A program made the translations under genes and the position numbers. Below, one piece after another: positions 19,503 through 32,600 of a DNA stretch of 64,000 bases. Under the pieces are notes generated by a model. That model did not search any database and had not been told where the DNA came from. It saw only the letters and a list, made by a program, of their open reading frames with translations. The stretch is from positions 62,001 through 126,000 of the forward strand of contig KV918945.1 in assembly GCA_002049455.2 (NCBI GenBank), read 5' to 3'. The first letter of the stretch is position 1. Every line of letters starts with the position of its first letter. The DNA comes from Porphyra umbilicalis. Its lineage: Eukaryota > Rhodophyta > Bangiophyceae > Bangiales > Bangiaceae.

Positions 19503-20469
19503 CAGGAAGGGAGAAAGACTGTACAGCGCGGGTCGGATAAGTTTCCCACCTCGTTACCTCGCGGCGGCCTCCGTGCACGGGCGTCATCGTGGTCCGGGTG
19601 ATGGGGGATTGAATCTCGCCACGAGGAACCACCCAGATCAAAGCCCGACAGGCTGACTGTGGGAGTACTGTACAGGCTCGTGCCAGAGAGTATTCAGTAC
19701 TAACTACCACCTAGTAGGTGGGTTCACGAAGCCACCAGGACCCAGACCCCCCTCCGAACGAAGGATCTGTCAACCATCAAATCTCAAAAGCATTGCAACG
19801 TAGTCCATCACCAATGCTTCCACAGGTTCTCGGCACGAGGTGGTATCCATTATTTGACAGTAAGGCAGATGAAGAGAGGAAAAGACAAAACATGCTGAAC
19901 TCGGTGGCAGGTATATACGATTTCACAGTTGTTGGCGGGACATCAGTCAGCCGTGAAGCATTGAGTCGTAGAGCCCGTACAACGCGCATGGCACCTCTCG
20001 ATGAATCATTATCCTTCCTGGCACAAAATGGGTCCGAGATAGCCAACCACGGGCGCCCCTCTCGTCATTTGTGAAAGACAAACATCGGCATATACCATGA
20101 AGTGACCTGAGCGGAGCGATACAGGCTCATGCGCGTTTTGTCTCGCCGGCGTATCAAGCCATCCCAGCTCGTTTCGAGCAGTGGACGATGTTTGACGAGC
20201 TTAGAGGCATGTTTCGATATTGCTGCTGAATGAGAGCGCTATGGGTATCTTACACGTGATGTGCGCAGGGTGGCTCGGCGACGACGTGTGGCTCTTGACT
20301 ATGTGAAAGGGGCGAGCTTGAGGGGCCTGTGTCGAGCAATCGTGAGCACTACGTTTAAGTGCACTACACGACTTGAACAACTTGAGCGCCCGGGGGCGAG
20401 CGATATCTGACTTTGTTGGAGTCGCAACTAACTTCCGACAATTGGTCAGCGTGGCGATGCCGCCCAAAT
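19503..20469. other. No recognisable gene
   Basis: Mixed sequence with a 118-codon plus frame at 19718-20074 and shorter minus frames. None has a recognisable domain or a clear start context. No repeat partner found. Confidence 0.4.
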
Positions 20470-20666
20470 GTCAGATTCGGGCGAGGCTCCCAGTCAGGCC
20501 CCCTGACACCCCCTAAGACCGCCAGGACCCCTCTGGTACCAGGACCCTCCTAGGTTACGTGAAAACCCCTACTCTGTGGGGATTTTACGTAACCTTGGAG
20601 GGGTCTGGGTCCTGAAGGGGTCTTGGGGTCTTGGGGGTCTGTCAGGAAGCCTTGCCCGAATCTGAC
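20470..20666. mobile_element. 197-bp foldback element
   Basis: Nearly the whole block is self-complementary. Outer arms GTCAGATTCGGGCRAGGCTY pair with the right end, T/G-rich CCCCTAAGACC and GGACCC arms pair further in, and the centre is a 17-bp arm GGTTACGTRAAAACCCC around TACTCTGT. This is the form of a foldback MITE. The direct target duplication is not clear. Confidence 0.7.
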
Positions 20667-23369
20667 CGCGGAGACATAAAGCTCATCCTGTCAATTGTCT
20701 GTACCAGACTGCCAAGTCATCGACCGCAGGAATCTGGCGCGAGACGCCGCGTGGCCAGACCCTCGTGTGACAAAATTCCGAGTCACAAGCCGGTCGCTTC
20801 ATCATCATCATCGCACCGTCAGTACCCTCACCACACCTCGCCGAGAGCAGCGGTACATGCCACCATGCGCGTCTGTCTGCGGCAGCGAGCACTTCACCGA
20901 GCGACTCGTCGTGTGCACTTCCTGGAGGTCATGGCTGCCCTGGAGGTAACTGGTTTAGGGCAATCCCAGCAACGTCGGCCCCATCTTCCATTTGAACCCC
21001 ATCTGGAGGTGCAACGTGTGGGTCACTGAATGGAAAGACCTTCATGGGGGCCCCATATCCCAAACGTCGGCATGGAATTTGCCACATCAACCATCGACAG
21101 CACTCTGGCCGATGGAATGATACAGTCATTATTCGCTTATGTGCCATTCACTTGGAGAGCATGCTCTACAAGTGACTGGCCCCTAAAGCCTCAGGACCGC
21201 GATCTCTCGCGATCTCAGACTGAAAGAGGGTGCTACTTTTGTGGCGCACACCTGCCATGAAAACGCATAAGGACTGTAGGGCCGACGTTGCTGGTTCTGA
21301 TGAGAGCATGAATAAACACTCCCAAATCTCGAAGCTGTTTCCAGCACGTGGGGGCACCTCGAAGCTTCGGCCGAACCCCCGTCCATTGCGTCTGGGCAGG
21401 GGTCGAGGTGCGCAGACCTCGAAGCTTTTTGGCACGTGCGCGCGCGTGCCGGCACGTGCTATGCACTCTCGAGGTGTGGTCTACTTCTTGTTTCGATGGG
21501 GGGCTCTCGTCAGTACACAGCCGTGATTGTTCGGCCCGCCACGCGCTCCTGTACACCGTCGACGCCGTCGTCAGAGGAGTTGACTGCATCTCAGTACTCC
21601 AGCTCTAACAATCAACTGCTTGCTTGTAAGTTCAAGAAAGTCGCATCGCTATAGGTAAACCTGTCGACGCCGATGCCGGCTTTGACGGCCCTGGGCTGCT
21701 CGTGGGCGGCGACGACCGGGTCGCCGTCCGCTTTGATGCCCGCTAGCGGACTGAGCAGAACGAAAGGGAAAGTGCTGGTATATTAACAAGGACGGGTGAG
21801 CAACCAGAACATGTAATATTGGCCAAGCGGTGGTGCGGTGAGGGTCGAAGTGCAGGGACACATCAACTGTGCGGTGGTCAGGTCTGCGCTGGAGCCATCG
21901 GATGTATACAGAAACAGAAAAAACGGAAAAGAACAGCTGAAAATGACCGGGGGGGGGAGGGGTGGGAGAGGACGGGGAAAGACATCAGAGGAGAAGGGAA
22001 GGCGCGGCTCGTGAAAGAATGGGGAGGGGGGCGTCGAGGAAAACTCAACGAAGCAGAGAGCAGAGTTACACAAAGGTTGGAGAGGGGAGGCGGGGGGCTG
22101 GCAGTCGGCGGGGTGGTGGCAGAGGCACGGGAAATGGCCATGGTGGCGCCTGAGAGACACTGGCGAATGCAGCGGACGTTCTCACAACGGCAGGACGAGG
22201 GCGGCACGGTGTGCCGTTTGGACCAGCTCAGAGCCCCTTCTTGGGCCTTCCTCAGGGTTCGGAGCAGTTTGGTCGGGCATCTCAAGCGAACCAACGTCTG
22301 CTCAATCCGAGCTGTGCTTCGCTTAAACGCTTGTTCTTTCCCTTCGTACGATGATCCAGGACATGATTGGCCAACGATCTGCGATGATGACTGACCCGAA
22401 GGGCGCCACTTCAACTTCGAGCGCGCAAAATGCTGTCCAAAGAAGCCGTCTGCGGCGTCCTGTGTGGCACTCGCCGCGTCAGTGACCTATCCCCTCCCCG
22501 ACCTTGTCCCTCGCCTACCGCCGTCACCCCCCTCTCTCTTTGCATGCGATATACTCGAGCGCCCCGCTGTTCCCCCACCCCGAGCCGCTGTCCGATCCCG
22601 CCGTCTTCGTCTTGCCTCATTCTGCCCAAGCACCGCCGTTCTGGTCGTTGAGCTACCGCACCTTGCCCCCTTCCTCTCCCCCCCCCCCCTCTTCATTACC
22701 CCTCGTCCCCGTTCCTTCCTCACCCCCTCATGCCCCCCCCTTCATTGCTTTTGCTCACTGTTTTTCTTGTGTTCCACTCAGATGGCCAGGGGAGCCAACA
22801 ACCATCAGTCACCCTGCGGCTCCCGCCTGTCGCAGCCGGCCCCCGCGGCACCCGCCGCCGTCACCCTCATCGCCGTTGGGGCTTTTTACCAATTCAAATG
22901 CCTTTTCAGATACGTTCTGCGCCCTCTTTTATTGCTTTCAACCGCTAAGCGGGCACCAGTCTGGGGCGCGGACGACAGCCGCCTCCAGGCCCGACGGCTG
23001 TCATTGCCACCGTGTCATCTGGACTGGCTACCTATAGAGGTGATGAGTATGGGTAGTCATCTAAAGGAAGAAATGGAGAGTATCGCACAAACTCCCTCCA
23101 GACTGCGCCAGTACATTACGTGCTCCCGAACCATGGCTGCAGAGTGATTGCCAGTGCTTGACAAGTGACATAGACTCGAAAACTTCGCGGTCTGGAGGCT
23201 GGAAGCCGTGGTTGGATAATCGTCGTCGATTGGGGCACCTGACGTTTGACATAGACTCGAACACATAGTGTAGCAGAAAGGAGGCTGCTATGTCCGGCAC
23301 ACCCGAAGGCGGATTGTCTAATAATCTGGAAATATATTGTCCAGATTTGCCACAGTTGACAGTCTGATT
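20667..23369. other. No clear gene; possible inverted pair of a diverged repeat
   Basis: Between about 21650 and 23050 two diverged copies of a Pro/Ser-rich, pyrimidine-rich sequence seem to face away from each other. The minus-strand reading of 21650-22414 and the plus-strand reading of 22430-23040 share the order of a Pro/Ser-rich stretch, a T-rich CTGTTTTTCTG-like patch, a SGHQSGxR-like phrase and TACCTATAG at the end. No host gene can be supported here. Confidence 0.3.
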
Positions 23370-23460
23370 GGGCCCGTGGCTTAGTGGTCAAGGCACAAGA
23401 CTACTATTCCGGATGTCGCTGGTTCGAGAAGGTACCCTCCGAGATCTACCTTTCCAAGAA
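23370..23460 (+). repeat. tRNA-like head, possible SINE or tRNA pseudogene
   Basis: GGGCCCG is followed by TGGCTTAGTGG at 23377-23387, which fits the polymerase III A box, and GGTTCGAGAAG at 23421-23431, a partly matching B box 34 bases further on. A D-stem GCTT/AGGC can form. The anticodon and T stems do not pair, so it is not a functional tRNA. A tRNA-derived SINE head would look like this. Confidence 0.32.
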
Positions 23461-23892
23461 ATTCCTGGCGGCTGACGGTAGCGGATGCGTACTGTGTCAC
23501 ACATAGCAGCCCAGAGGCTGGAAACGGCGATCCAAAATCGATGAGTGCACTGCATCTGGGGGCTCGAACGGGAACTGGGGTTTTCACCCTCATCGCATGG
23601 GGTGCCTTGCAGCACGCGCACGAGGCCCCAATCTGGTACATGTTCTCAAATCGAGCACATCGACGGAACATTTAAATATTTTCATTTGCGGCGCGTCCCA
23701 GACGCATCGCTGGTCGCCACTCATCGAATGGCTAGCACCCGTGCACGTGTCCACCAAGACAGCCAATCACAGCACCGACGGGCTCGACCTCGAAGGGCTC
23801 CCTGATGACCATGGAGGGGGGGTGTGGCCCAACCTTCGAGATGCCCCCAGGCCTTGGACACAGCTTTGAGGTTTGGAGTGTTTTATCATGTA

Positions 23893-24291
23893 TTGCTGAT
23901 CCCCGAATTTTGCCCTGGGGGACAGAGACAGTGACTGACTCTGAATAAGAGCACTCTATTGGTTTAAAACGACAGTAAGTAGGCATTGAAGCCAATAGAA
24001 TGCCCGCATTCTATGCCAGGACCTTGCATCGAGCAGAACTCACTGCTTGTCGCTGCTTGATCCGCTTTTCTTGGCACGGAGCGAGCTGCCCACGCGAGGT
24101 CTTGAGATTTTCTACTGTCTCCTCGCCAGAAGTGCAGAAAAGAAGAGGAGCTGATGTTGATTACCAGGCTGCATGGGCACATGCAAGCAATCAGGAGCAC
24201 CAAGTCAGTCGCAGTGGCGCATGTGATTGGTGGAGAGAGTCGGTCCGCAAGTCAGTCTCTGTCCACCAGGACAAAATTTGGGAATCAGCAA
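23893..24291. mobile_element. 399-bp TA-flanked MITE, copy 1
   Basis: The ends form 37-bp inverted repeats beginning TTGCTGATYCCCRAATTTTG with four mismatches, and TA lies outside both ends (23891-23892, 24292-24293). The same element recurs at 54035-54430 with many scattered substitutions. A small hairpin (AATACCTGGTGAGG ... CCTCGCCTGGTATT) follows directly after the right end. Confidence 0.82.
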
Positions 24292-24293
24292 TA

Positions 24294-26640
24294 CCTGGTG
24301 AGGCCCCAATCTGACCTCGCCTGGTATTGCGGGTGACTTTGCATAGCTAAATGAGGATGGCTGATGTTCCCAAAACCGATTGCAGATCGTGCAGAGATAG
24401 TCATTTGATTTATTCAATAATGGAATCGGGCATGTCACGCGACAAAGAATTGAAGCACAGCATGTGAACGAAGCCCAATCCGACCAGAATCGAGCTCACC
24501 ACGCAATAACATGGTGTGAATGCGACGACACCTGGCAGTGCCACGGCACCACGCGCAAGAATGTTCGATGTCAACGCCTGGCACAGGCGACGACCCGCGT
24601 TGCACGAGGCGAAACATAGGCGATCTGGGCCAGTCTGGTGGACAATAACCTGCGCGAGCAGACCAAGGCAGTCTCCGCACCGCAGAGTGGTCCTGTCAAA
24701 CAGCTTGCATCGCCCGTGTACATCGTCGGCCCGGCAGGAAATCGCATCGAGCATGCACCAAACATGCATCGGGCTGCATCGGCCATCGAAGGCGGCATTC
24801 GATGGGCGTTTTTGGGTGCATTCGAGTCTCCGTCGAAGTGCATCGACCGATGCAGAACAACCGCTGACAAGAACCCAACACCACGTGCGTTTCTTTCCGA
24901 CAGACTGCACTTCGCGTCTCGGCCGCTGTTTCATGGTGCACTGTGCACGGGCTCTTCAGCGAATGATTGGTCCAGCTGCTGTACGCTTTGAATATGGGCT
25001 CCGACAGGCATGCTGCTTGCAGTAGAGGGCACTGGAACTGGAATTTCCAGGGAATGTCATCAGCAGGGTGCGGTATCCACGACGAGGTTACGTGCTCGAG
25101 GTCTTTGATTTACGTTAGAAGGTAACGAGCGAGGCCGCAAGTGCAAACCGTCGTGACTTATGTGTCGGAGAATCGCTCGCAAAGAGAAGGCCGCCAGCAA
25201 GGCGCTGTTTTACGCTGTAGCGGGCAGTCCCTTCTCTGCTTGCGCGTCTTTGGCCCTGCCGGGCGGGCGTGCTGAGAGCATTCCCACCAATGTCGGGCCA
25301 ACGGTCTGAAACGGTGAAATGAAACCGCTACTTGTGGCCCTGCGAGTGGTCAGTTGCCAACGGGCCAACGCGTTGCTAACGGGCAATGTAATGGGTGAAA
25401 TAGAGTGGGCTACCTTTCGAAGATCTGAGAGCCGTTGGCCTCGGCGTTGTTGGCCGCAGTGGGTGGTTGCCAACGAAGGACACGTATCAGCGTCGTCGCA
25501 AGTATCGAAATGAAGAGGCGTCCGTCGAATACGTGCCGAACTTGTCACGGAAAGCGTGTGAACGGAGCCAGAACAGCCCAAATAAAGGCAATCTAGCGAG
25601 ACACGTGGAGGCCTTTCGGCACCAATTTGGATCGAATCCGCACGAGTGCGTGACGTGTGTTGGGGTCGCACCCCCTCAGGTTTTGCAAGGCCTTCGAGGC
25701 TGAGTCATGCCGGTCAAACGGTCACCTTCAGCCATCGTGGCCTGCCGATTAGCGCAAAGGAGTGGCCCAAGTGATGTCTGCGTGCCCCCCTCTACTGTGT
25801 ACATCCCACCCTTTGCTGACTGGGGCGGTTTCAAAGGAGCTGGCACGCCCGCTCTCAGGGCTGTGCTGCCCCAAAGTGGCCAAGGCTCGGCCAGAAAGGG
25901 TCAAAAGAAGGCAGCGACCCACAGCCAGGGACTTTTGAGTGCGTGTTTGTGCGCTTGTGTGGTCGCGCACTTCTGTTGTGGGCACTGCAGGCAGTTGTAA
26001 TCGTGGAAGCGTTGACAGCTCAGGAAGTAGGCTGACTGCAGAACCGTGCACTGGCTCGCCAATGCATGAACGTTGACGCCGGCTTTCACAGTCCCACCTC
26101 TAGCCCCACCGCGGCCGCACCTCCAAGAACGGCACTACCTCACACCCAGCCCCCTACCCCCGCCCACCCCGAAGTCTAACCCTGCCCCCACGACCACCCG
26201 AGCACCCCCACCAATCGACAGCAGCAAGAGGCGCTCGCCAGCCGACGACGCGCGCACCCTCCCCCCGAGCCTGCCTGCGCCGCCCGCCGACCCGGTGACC
26301 ACAGCTCCAGACAGGGTGCGGCGGACCCCTGCGCACGGTGGACGGCACCGGGCCGTGGCCTTCTCCAGCGGGCACGACCACACAGGCACCCGGATGTGGT
26401 TGCTCTTGGTGACACAAGCCCTTCAGCGCACGTCGGCCGCCTGCGCCCCTCGGTCGCCGCCGGCCTTGTCACCTCTGTGCCACAAATCCCGCTGTACCGC
26501 ATTTTCTGTGTGGGGTATTGCTGTCGCATGAAAATTTGCAGACCTTGATAGTTAAACGCCCAGAGCAGAATATTATTTGAGTGGTTATCTGCCGGATTCC
26601 GGACATGTCATTGGCCAAGACTGCTGTTTCTGGCACAATT
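24294..26640. other. No recognisable gene
   Basis: Mixed sequence. Plus frame 26073-26531 is Pro-rich, and the minus frames near 25210-25671 and 24410-24934 have no recognised domain. No repeats were matched to other parts of the window. Confidence 0.38.
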
Positions 26641-26759
26641 ATTATTGTTCATATCGGCGAAAATTCTCAAGTGAGAAACTGCACCGCACAAGCTCGACCT
26701 GTGTGGTGGGAGTTTGACGAATACAATACTTTCGGGGGGGCTGCCGCCGTACGTTGACT

Positions 26760-28720
26760 TTGCGGATGCTACAGCGGCAGCGACCCCACAGAGTCGGCGA
26801 CTGCAGGTGGCAGCCGTGGGGAGGGCGGGGGCGGCCGCAGACGCCGGCGCTGGCGGAGGGTTTTTGTGGGACAGGGCGGAGGGAGTAGTGGGGGTGGCGG
26901 GGGACAGCGGCGGGGGACGCAGCGCGAGAGCCCTTCGCGGCGGAGGGGGTAGCGAGGGATGGCGGTGGAGGAGCTGCGCCGGCGGAAAACGGCGGCGGGA
27001 GCTGTGAGGCGGACGAGGGCAGCAGTCGGCGGTGGCTGTCGGCGGTGGCGGCGGGGCCGGCGACGGTGTGGGCGGCGGTCCGTGGTGGCAGGGGAAGAAA
27101 ATGGCGTCGGCGTGGACGGGGGCGGCGGTCGGCGCGGGCGGCGGCGGGGGCGGCTGTCGGCGGCGGCGGGCGGAGCAGCGGCGTCGGGGGCGGCTGTCGG
27201 CGGGGGAGGGGGGGGCAGCGACAGCGGACACGGCAGTCTACGGCGGCGGGGGCGGCGGAGCCGGCGTTGGCGTGTGTGGCGGTCCGCGGGGGCCGGCGGA
27301 GCAGCGACAGCAGAGACGGCGGTCCGTGGAGGTGAGGGGCGCAGACGGCGCCGGGGTGGATGCGGGCGGGAGCGGGGGCGGCGGTCAGCCGGGGAGACGA
27401 CGGTGGTGGCCGCAGTTGGCGGCGGCGAAGATGGCAGCGACGGCCAGATCGGCGGTCGCCGGCGGCGGGGTCGGCGGAGCCGGCGTTGGCTGATGCGGCT
27501 GTCGGCCGGGGCGGCGGTGGGGGCGGCTGTCGGCGGCGTCGGCCAGAGCGGCGACGGTGAAGGCGGCGGTCGGCGGGGGCGGGCGGAGTGGCGACGGCAG
27601 AGGCGGTGGCAGGTAGCGGCGCGCGGCGCGGACGGAGCCGGCGTGGATGGGGGCGGGGGCGGGGGCGGCGGTCGGCCAGGGAGGCTGTCGGCGGCTGTGT
27701 CGTAGGGGGCGGATGACGACGGCGGCGACGGGGTCGGACGGCGACGGCGGGGACGGGGGCGGGGGCGGACGTGGCGGTCAACGGAGCTGTCGGTCGGCGG
27801 GGGTGGTGACGGCGGCCGTCGGCGGCGGCGCTGGGGGGCGCCGACAGCGGGGGCGGCGGTCGGAGGCGATTGTGCGGGGGGGGGCGACGGCGGGGGCGGC
27901 GGTCGAATGTCGCGGCGGCGGGGGCGAGCGGGGACGGTCGGGTCGGGGGCGGCGGCCGTCGGCGGCGGCGGCGGGAATGGCGGCATGAGCGGCGACGGCG
28001 GGGGCGGCCGTCGCCAACGGCGGGGACAGGGGAGAGGGCGGGGACAGCGAATGGTGGAAGCGGCAGTCGGCGGGGGCGGTGACAGCTGCGGTCGGCGGCG
28101 GCAGGCGAGGCAGCGACGGCGGGGGCGGCTGTGGGGGTGGCGGCAGGGGGGCCAGCCGCAGACGGCGCCGGCGGCCGACAGCGGCGGGGGAGGGGAAGGC
28201 GGCGACGGAAAGGGTGGCGGCAGCAGGCGGCGTAGGAAGAGACGGGGGGGCGGCCAAGGACGGTGGCGGCGGCAGGGTGAGCGGAGGCGGCGGCGGCGGA
28301 CACCAGCGGTGGCGGCCAACGGCGGTGGGGGCGGCGGCGGAGGAGCGGGCGGCGCCTGGCGGCGGCGGCGGTGAGGGCGGCGGTGGTGGCGGGTGCGAAC
28401 GGCGGCGGGGGAGGGGGAGGGGGTGACCGACATCGGCGGCGGAGGGGGCGGCGGCGGTCACGGAGGCGGCGGATTCGGAGACGACTGAAAGCTGCGAGGA
28501 CGGTGGCAGCCGGGGGTGGCGCGGCCGACGGCGGTAGGGGCGGCGAGGACGGCAGGGATTGCAGTGGGTGGGGTGGGGGTGGCGGCCGTCGGCGTGCGGG
28601 GGTGGTTGGCGCGGTGCCGGCGGCGGTGGGGGCGGCCGTAAACACTGCTGGAGGCCACCGCCACTGCCGGTCGGTGCGGGGAGGGGGGGGGGGGGCGGGC
28701 GCGCACCGGTGCTGGCCATG
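26760..28720. repeat. Degenerate GC-rich repeat field (GGCGGGGGCGGCGGTCGG-like)
   Basis: For two kilobases the plus strand is built from variants of GGCGGGGGCGGCGGTCGG and GGCGACGGCGGGGGCGG with no fixed period. All six frames stay open for long distances and encode Gly/Arg/Ala on plus and Pro/Arg/Ala/Ser on minus. The longest is an 808-codon minus frame, 26642-29068. Only its first ~90 residues (28800-29068) have ordinary composition. Confidence 0.8.
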
Positions 28721-29227
28721 GCCGCCACGCGGGCTCGCGTGGCGGCCGGAGCGGCCGCGTCGCAGCCTGAGGAGGGTCTGACGCGGGGCCCGTTGACCCC
28801 GCCCCGCCTCGTGTGCCCCCTCAATAGCCCAGATCCCATTGTTTGGCCAGTGTCGGTGGAATCGCGCCGCGTTTCCGGCGGGCCAGAAAGCGCGTTCGGC
28901 GACGCGCCACCGCATGATAGATACGTGACACTCCCCAACGATCCAGACCCTGGCCCCGAGCTGGAACACGGCCGTCCACTTCCGAGCGGTATCATATTCC
29001 ATCCGTGGGTAGCTGTCGAAACAAAAATATGATAAATCGGTCAATCTGAAGACAATATGAACTGCCACATGTCACTCATTTAACCCCGTGAAACTGCGAT
29101 GGACCAATCAGAGCACGGGACCCGTTGGCCCCAGGGCCAACGGCTCGGACCCCGAATCGGACGCAAGTACATTCGCGTTTTAACTCTGATGACCTCGGTT
29201 GGCAACGCCGCGTGCACGTTCGACATT

Positions 29228-29232
29228 GATAC
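29228..29232. repeat. Target-site duplication GATAC of the copia element
   Basis: GATAC lies directly left of the left LTR and again directly right of the right LTR (34193-34197). Five bases is the usual copia duplication length. It proves that the 29233-34192 block inserted as one unit and has kept both ends. Confidence 0.95.
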
Positions 29233-29651
29233 TGTTGAAACGCAGTGGGGATAGGGGTTCGGGGGACCACGGTGAAGTGGTTGAGTGGCTTGAGCTTGTG
29301 TGTGTGTGTGCGAACGTGCTTTGTTGGTTGTCCTAAGGATCGCCCGCCTCTCCCAACCGAGAGCACCTCTAAAATAGTCCCCACCGGCCCAAGTGCTCCC
29401 CCCTCTCGCGCCCACACCGACGCCCACGCCCTCGCACCAAATCGAATCACTCACCAAATCACAAGCCACTAGAGCAAAGCGAGGATCAAATCCAAAACAT
29501 GCCAAAAGTAACGCCCCAAGATGACCCAACACAAATGTGTGCAACTTGACCACGTCTTGCAAATGTACCATGTGGGGTACCGTAAGGGTCACCGACCATC
29601 GTCCAACCGCGAACCGCCAGTGGAGTCGGCGACGAGCAGCACAGTCCAACA
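29233..29651 (-). mobile_element. Copia element 1, left LTR (3' LTR of the minus-strand element)
   Basis: This 419-bp LTR starts TGTTGAAACGCAGTGG and ends CACAGTCCAACA. It matches 33775-34192 with about ten differences, so the insertion is fairly young. A short GT run (GTGTGTGTGTGTG) is inside. The polypurine site for the minus-strand element, AAGGAGGAG read on minus, lies against it at 29652-29660. Confidence 0.95.
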
Positions 29652-29686
29652 CTCCTCCTTGCTTGTTGCCGTGGCGGTTCTTGTTT

Positions 29687-32600
29687 TCAGCAAAGCCCCA
29701 TGGCCTCGACATGCTTGTCGTGCTTGGTCTTGCCGAGCTCCTTCGTCATCGGGTCCGCTACCATGTCGTCCGTTGCAGAGTGCTCCAATGTCACCTTGTC
29801 CGTCGTGATGGCCTCGCGCACAAAGTGGTAGCGAATGTCGATGTGCTTAGTGCGCTTGTGCTCGACGGGGTTCTTGGAGAAATCAATGCACCCGCTGTTG
29901 TCGACCTTGATGTTGATCGGCCCGCCCGAGATCGCTGTCCGCAGCCCTTGAGTTGCCACGCTTTGCACGAGCTTGTTGAGCCAAACAGCTTCCTTGCTGG
30001 CCTCACATAGAGCCATGTACTCAGCTTCCATCGTCGACAGCGCCACCGTCTTCTGCAACTTAGAACCCCAGCTGACGGCTGCTCCGCCAAAGATGAAGGT
30101 GAAGCCCGTCGTCGAACGTCGCGTCTCGTGGTCACCCGCCCAGTCGGCATCACTAAAGCCTTGTAGAACACAGGAAGAGTTCTTGTTAAAGACCAGCCCC
30201 TTGTCCATCGAACCCTTGACGTACCGTAGAACGCGCTTGATCGCCGCCCAATGCTCCTTGCCTTAGCACGAAACAAACCGACTCAGCTTCCCGATAGCGA
30301 AGGCGAGGTCAGGACGTGTCCCGACCATAAGGTACATCAGACTGCCGACAGCTTCGCGGTAGGGCAGCGTGTCGTCGCTCTCGTCGGCCTTGACCAGCTG
30401 CAGGCCCACCTCCAGCGGCGTTCCGATCGGGTTGCACTCCGCCATCCCGAACTTCTCCACCACTTGCGCCGCGTACTTGCCCTGCGACAGCTTGAGGGTG
30501 CCCAACGCCTTGTCACGCCTAATCTCTAGCCCGAGGATGACCTTCGCCTCGCCCAGGTCCTTCATCTCAAAACGCTTGTGCAGAGCGTCCTTAATCTTGT
30601 AGATCGCCGCCAGGCTTGATGCCACCAACAGTAGATCGTCGACGTACACCAGGACGATGATGATTTCTCCGTCATCCATAAGGAGGTAGAGGCATGCATC
30701 CGGGTCAATGTTATTGAACCCTTGTGACTTGAAAAAGTCGTCGAGCTTGGCGTACCACATCTTGGGAGCTTGTTTCAGCCCATACAGCGCTTGGAGGAGA
30801 CGACACACCTTGTCAGGATACGTCGGATCGACATAGCTGTCTGGCTGCTCCATGTAGACCTCCTCGTCAAGGTCGCCGTTGAGGAATGCCGTCTTGACAT
30901 CCATCTGATGTAGCTCCCATCCGTTCGCCGCCGTCATCGCCAGGATGCATCAAATGGTGGTAAACTTGGCCACCGGCGCGAACGTCTCGTTGAAGTCGAG
31001 CCCCTTGATCTGCCGGTTCCCCATGAAGCACAGGCGCGCCTTGTGCCGCGTTTTGTTGTTCCCGTTCTTGTCAACCTCGTTCTTGACCTTGTACACCCAC
31101 TTGCCTTTCAGCACGCGTCGACTGGCCGGGCGATCCGTCAAGCGCCAAGTCTTGTCCTTGCGGATGGCCTCCATCTCCTCGTCCATGGCAATCTGCCACT
31201 TAGCCGATTCCTGCCCTTGAACGGCTTGCACGTACGTCGTGGGCGCCTCGTGAGCAACCAGGCTCACCGGGCGCCAGTACTTGACAGGTGGTCGCCGCGC
31301 TCTGCCGCTCCGACGCAGCGTGTCTTGAGAGCCGCCACAACCTTGATTGTCGTCCGCGGACTTGTCAGATCTATCGTCTTGCTTGTCATCCTTGTCGTCA
31401 TTATCAGCATTTACGTCTTCGCCGTCGCTTGTAGAACGCAAGCCCGTCTCGACTTCGATGTTTTCGTCTCCGGGGAGCTCCTCTGCAACTTCTGCTACCT
31501 CGCTTACGTTCGTCTCGGCGAACACGACGCTTCGTGCCTTGACGACCTTGCCGTCGTCGAGGATGACCTTGTACGCCTTGCTGCCGTCGGGATATCCTAA
31601 GAAGACACCCTTCGCCGCCTTGTCGCCAAACGTGCCGTCGATGTGACTCTTGTGCAGCACCACCCAGCATGTCGACCCAAACACCCGCATGTGGCTGACG
31701 TTGGGCTTCTTCCCGGTCCACAGCTCAAAAGGCGTCTTGTCGACGGGAAGCGCCCGGCTGGTGACGCGGTTCTTGATGTACACCGCCGTCTTGATGGCAT
31801 CCGCCCAAAGCTCCTTATCGACGTCCTTGTGTCGCATCATGGTGCGAGCCATCTCCACGAGACCTCGGTTAAGCCGCTCAGCAACCCCGTTCTGCTGCGG
31901 CGTGTCGGGCACCGTGGTCTGGTGCGTCGTGCCGTTCTCATCGTGAAGAGCCTTGAATGCGTTCGACACATACTCGCCGCCATTGTCGGAGCGTAGGATC
32001 TTGATCTTGGTTCCCGTGTGCAGCTGGGCCTTCGTCAGCCACTTCTTGTACTCAGAGAGCAGATCGCTCTTCTTCGGCATGAAGACCACGTCTGTCCAGC
32101 GGGAGAAGTCGTCAGTGAAGGTGCCAAAGTAGAGCGCACCGCCACGCGACGGCTCCGACATGGGCCCGCCCAGGTCCGAGTGCACGAGCTGCCGGCGCTT
32201 GGTCACTCGACCTCCTCCTGCACTAGGCATAGGCGTCATAGCCGCCTTCCCATACACGCACGGCTCGCAGACGTCCTTGACCGCCATGGAAGAGCACTTG
32301 AGTCCATCGATGTCCTTGTTCTTGATCATCCGCTTAACGCCAGCCACGTTGACGTGCCCAAGGCGCTCATGCCAGAGCTGGAGTGAGGCCACTGCAGCAA
32401 TATCCGACAGTGGGGCCATGTCCAGGTGGTAGAGCCCACTCTTCCGCGTGCCGCACGCAGCGACCTTGTCGCTAATCTTGATGATCGTCTTACCGCCCTT
32501 GAATGACACTTCCGCACCACGCTCCTCCATCATGCCGACCGACATGAGGTTGAAGCCCATGGTAGGAACATGGAGCACCTTCTCCAACTTGATCTTGCGC

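Noticed and set aside
23370-23445. Functional tRNA gene
   Set aside because: A and B boxes are partly present but the anticodon and T stems do not pair.
26642-29068. 808-codon Pro/Arg-rich minus-strand frame
   Set aside because: It runs through a GGC-rich repeat field where all six frames are open; no domain and extreme composition.
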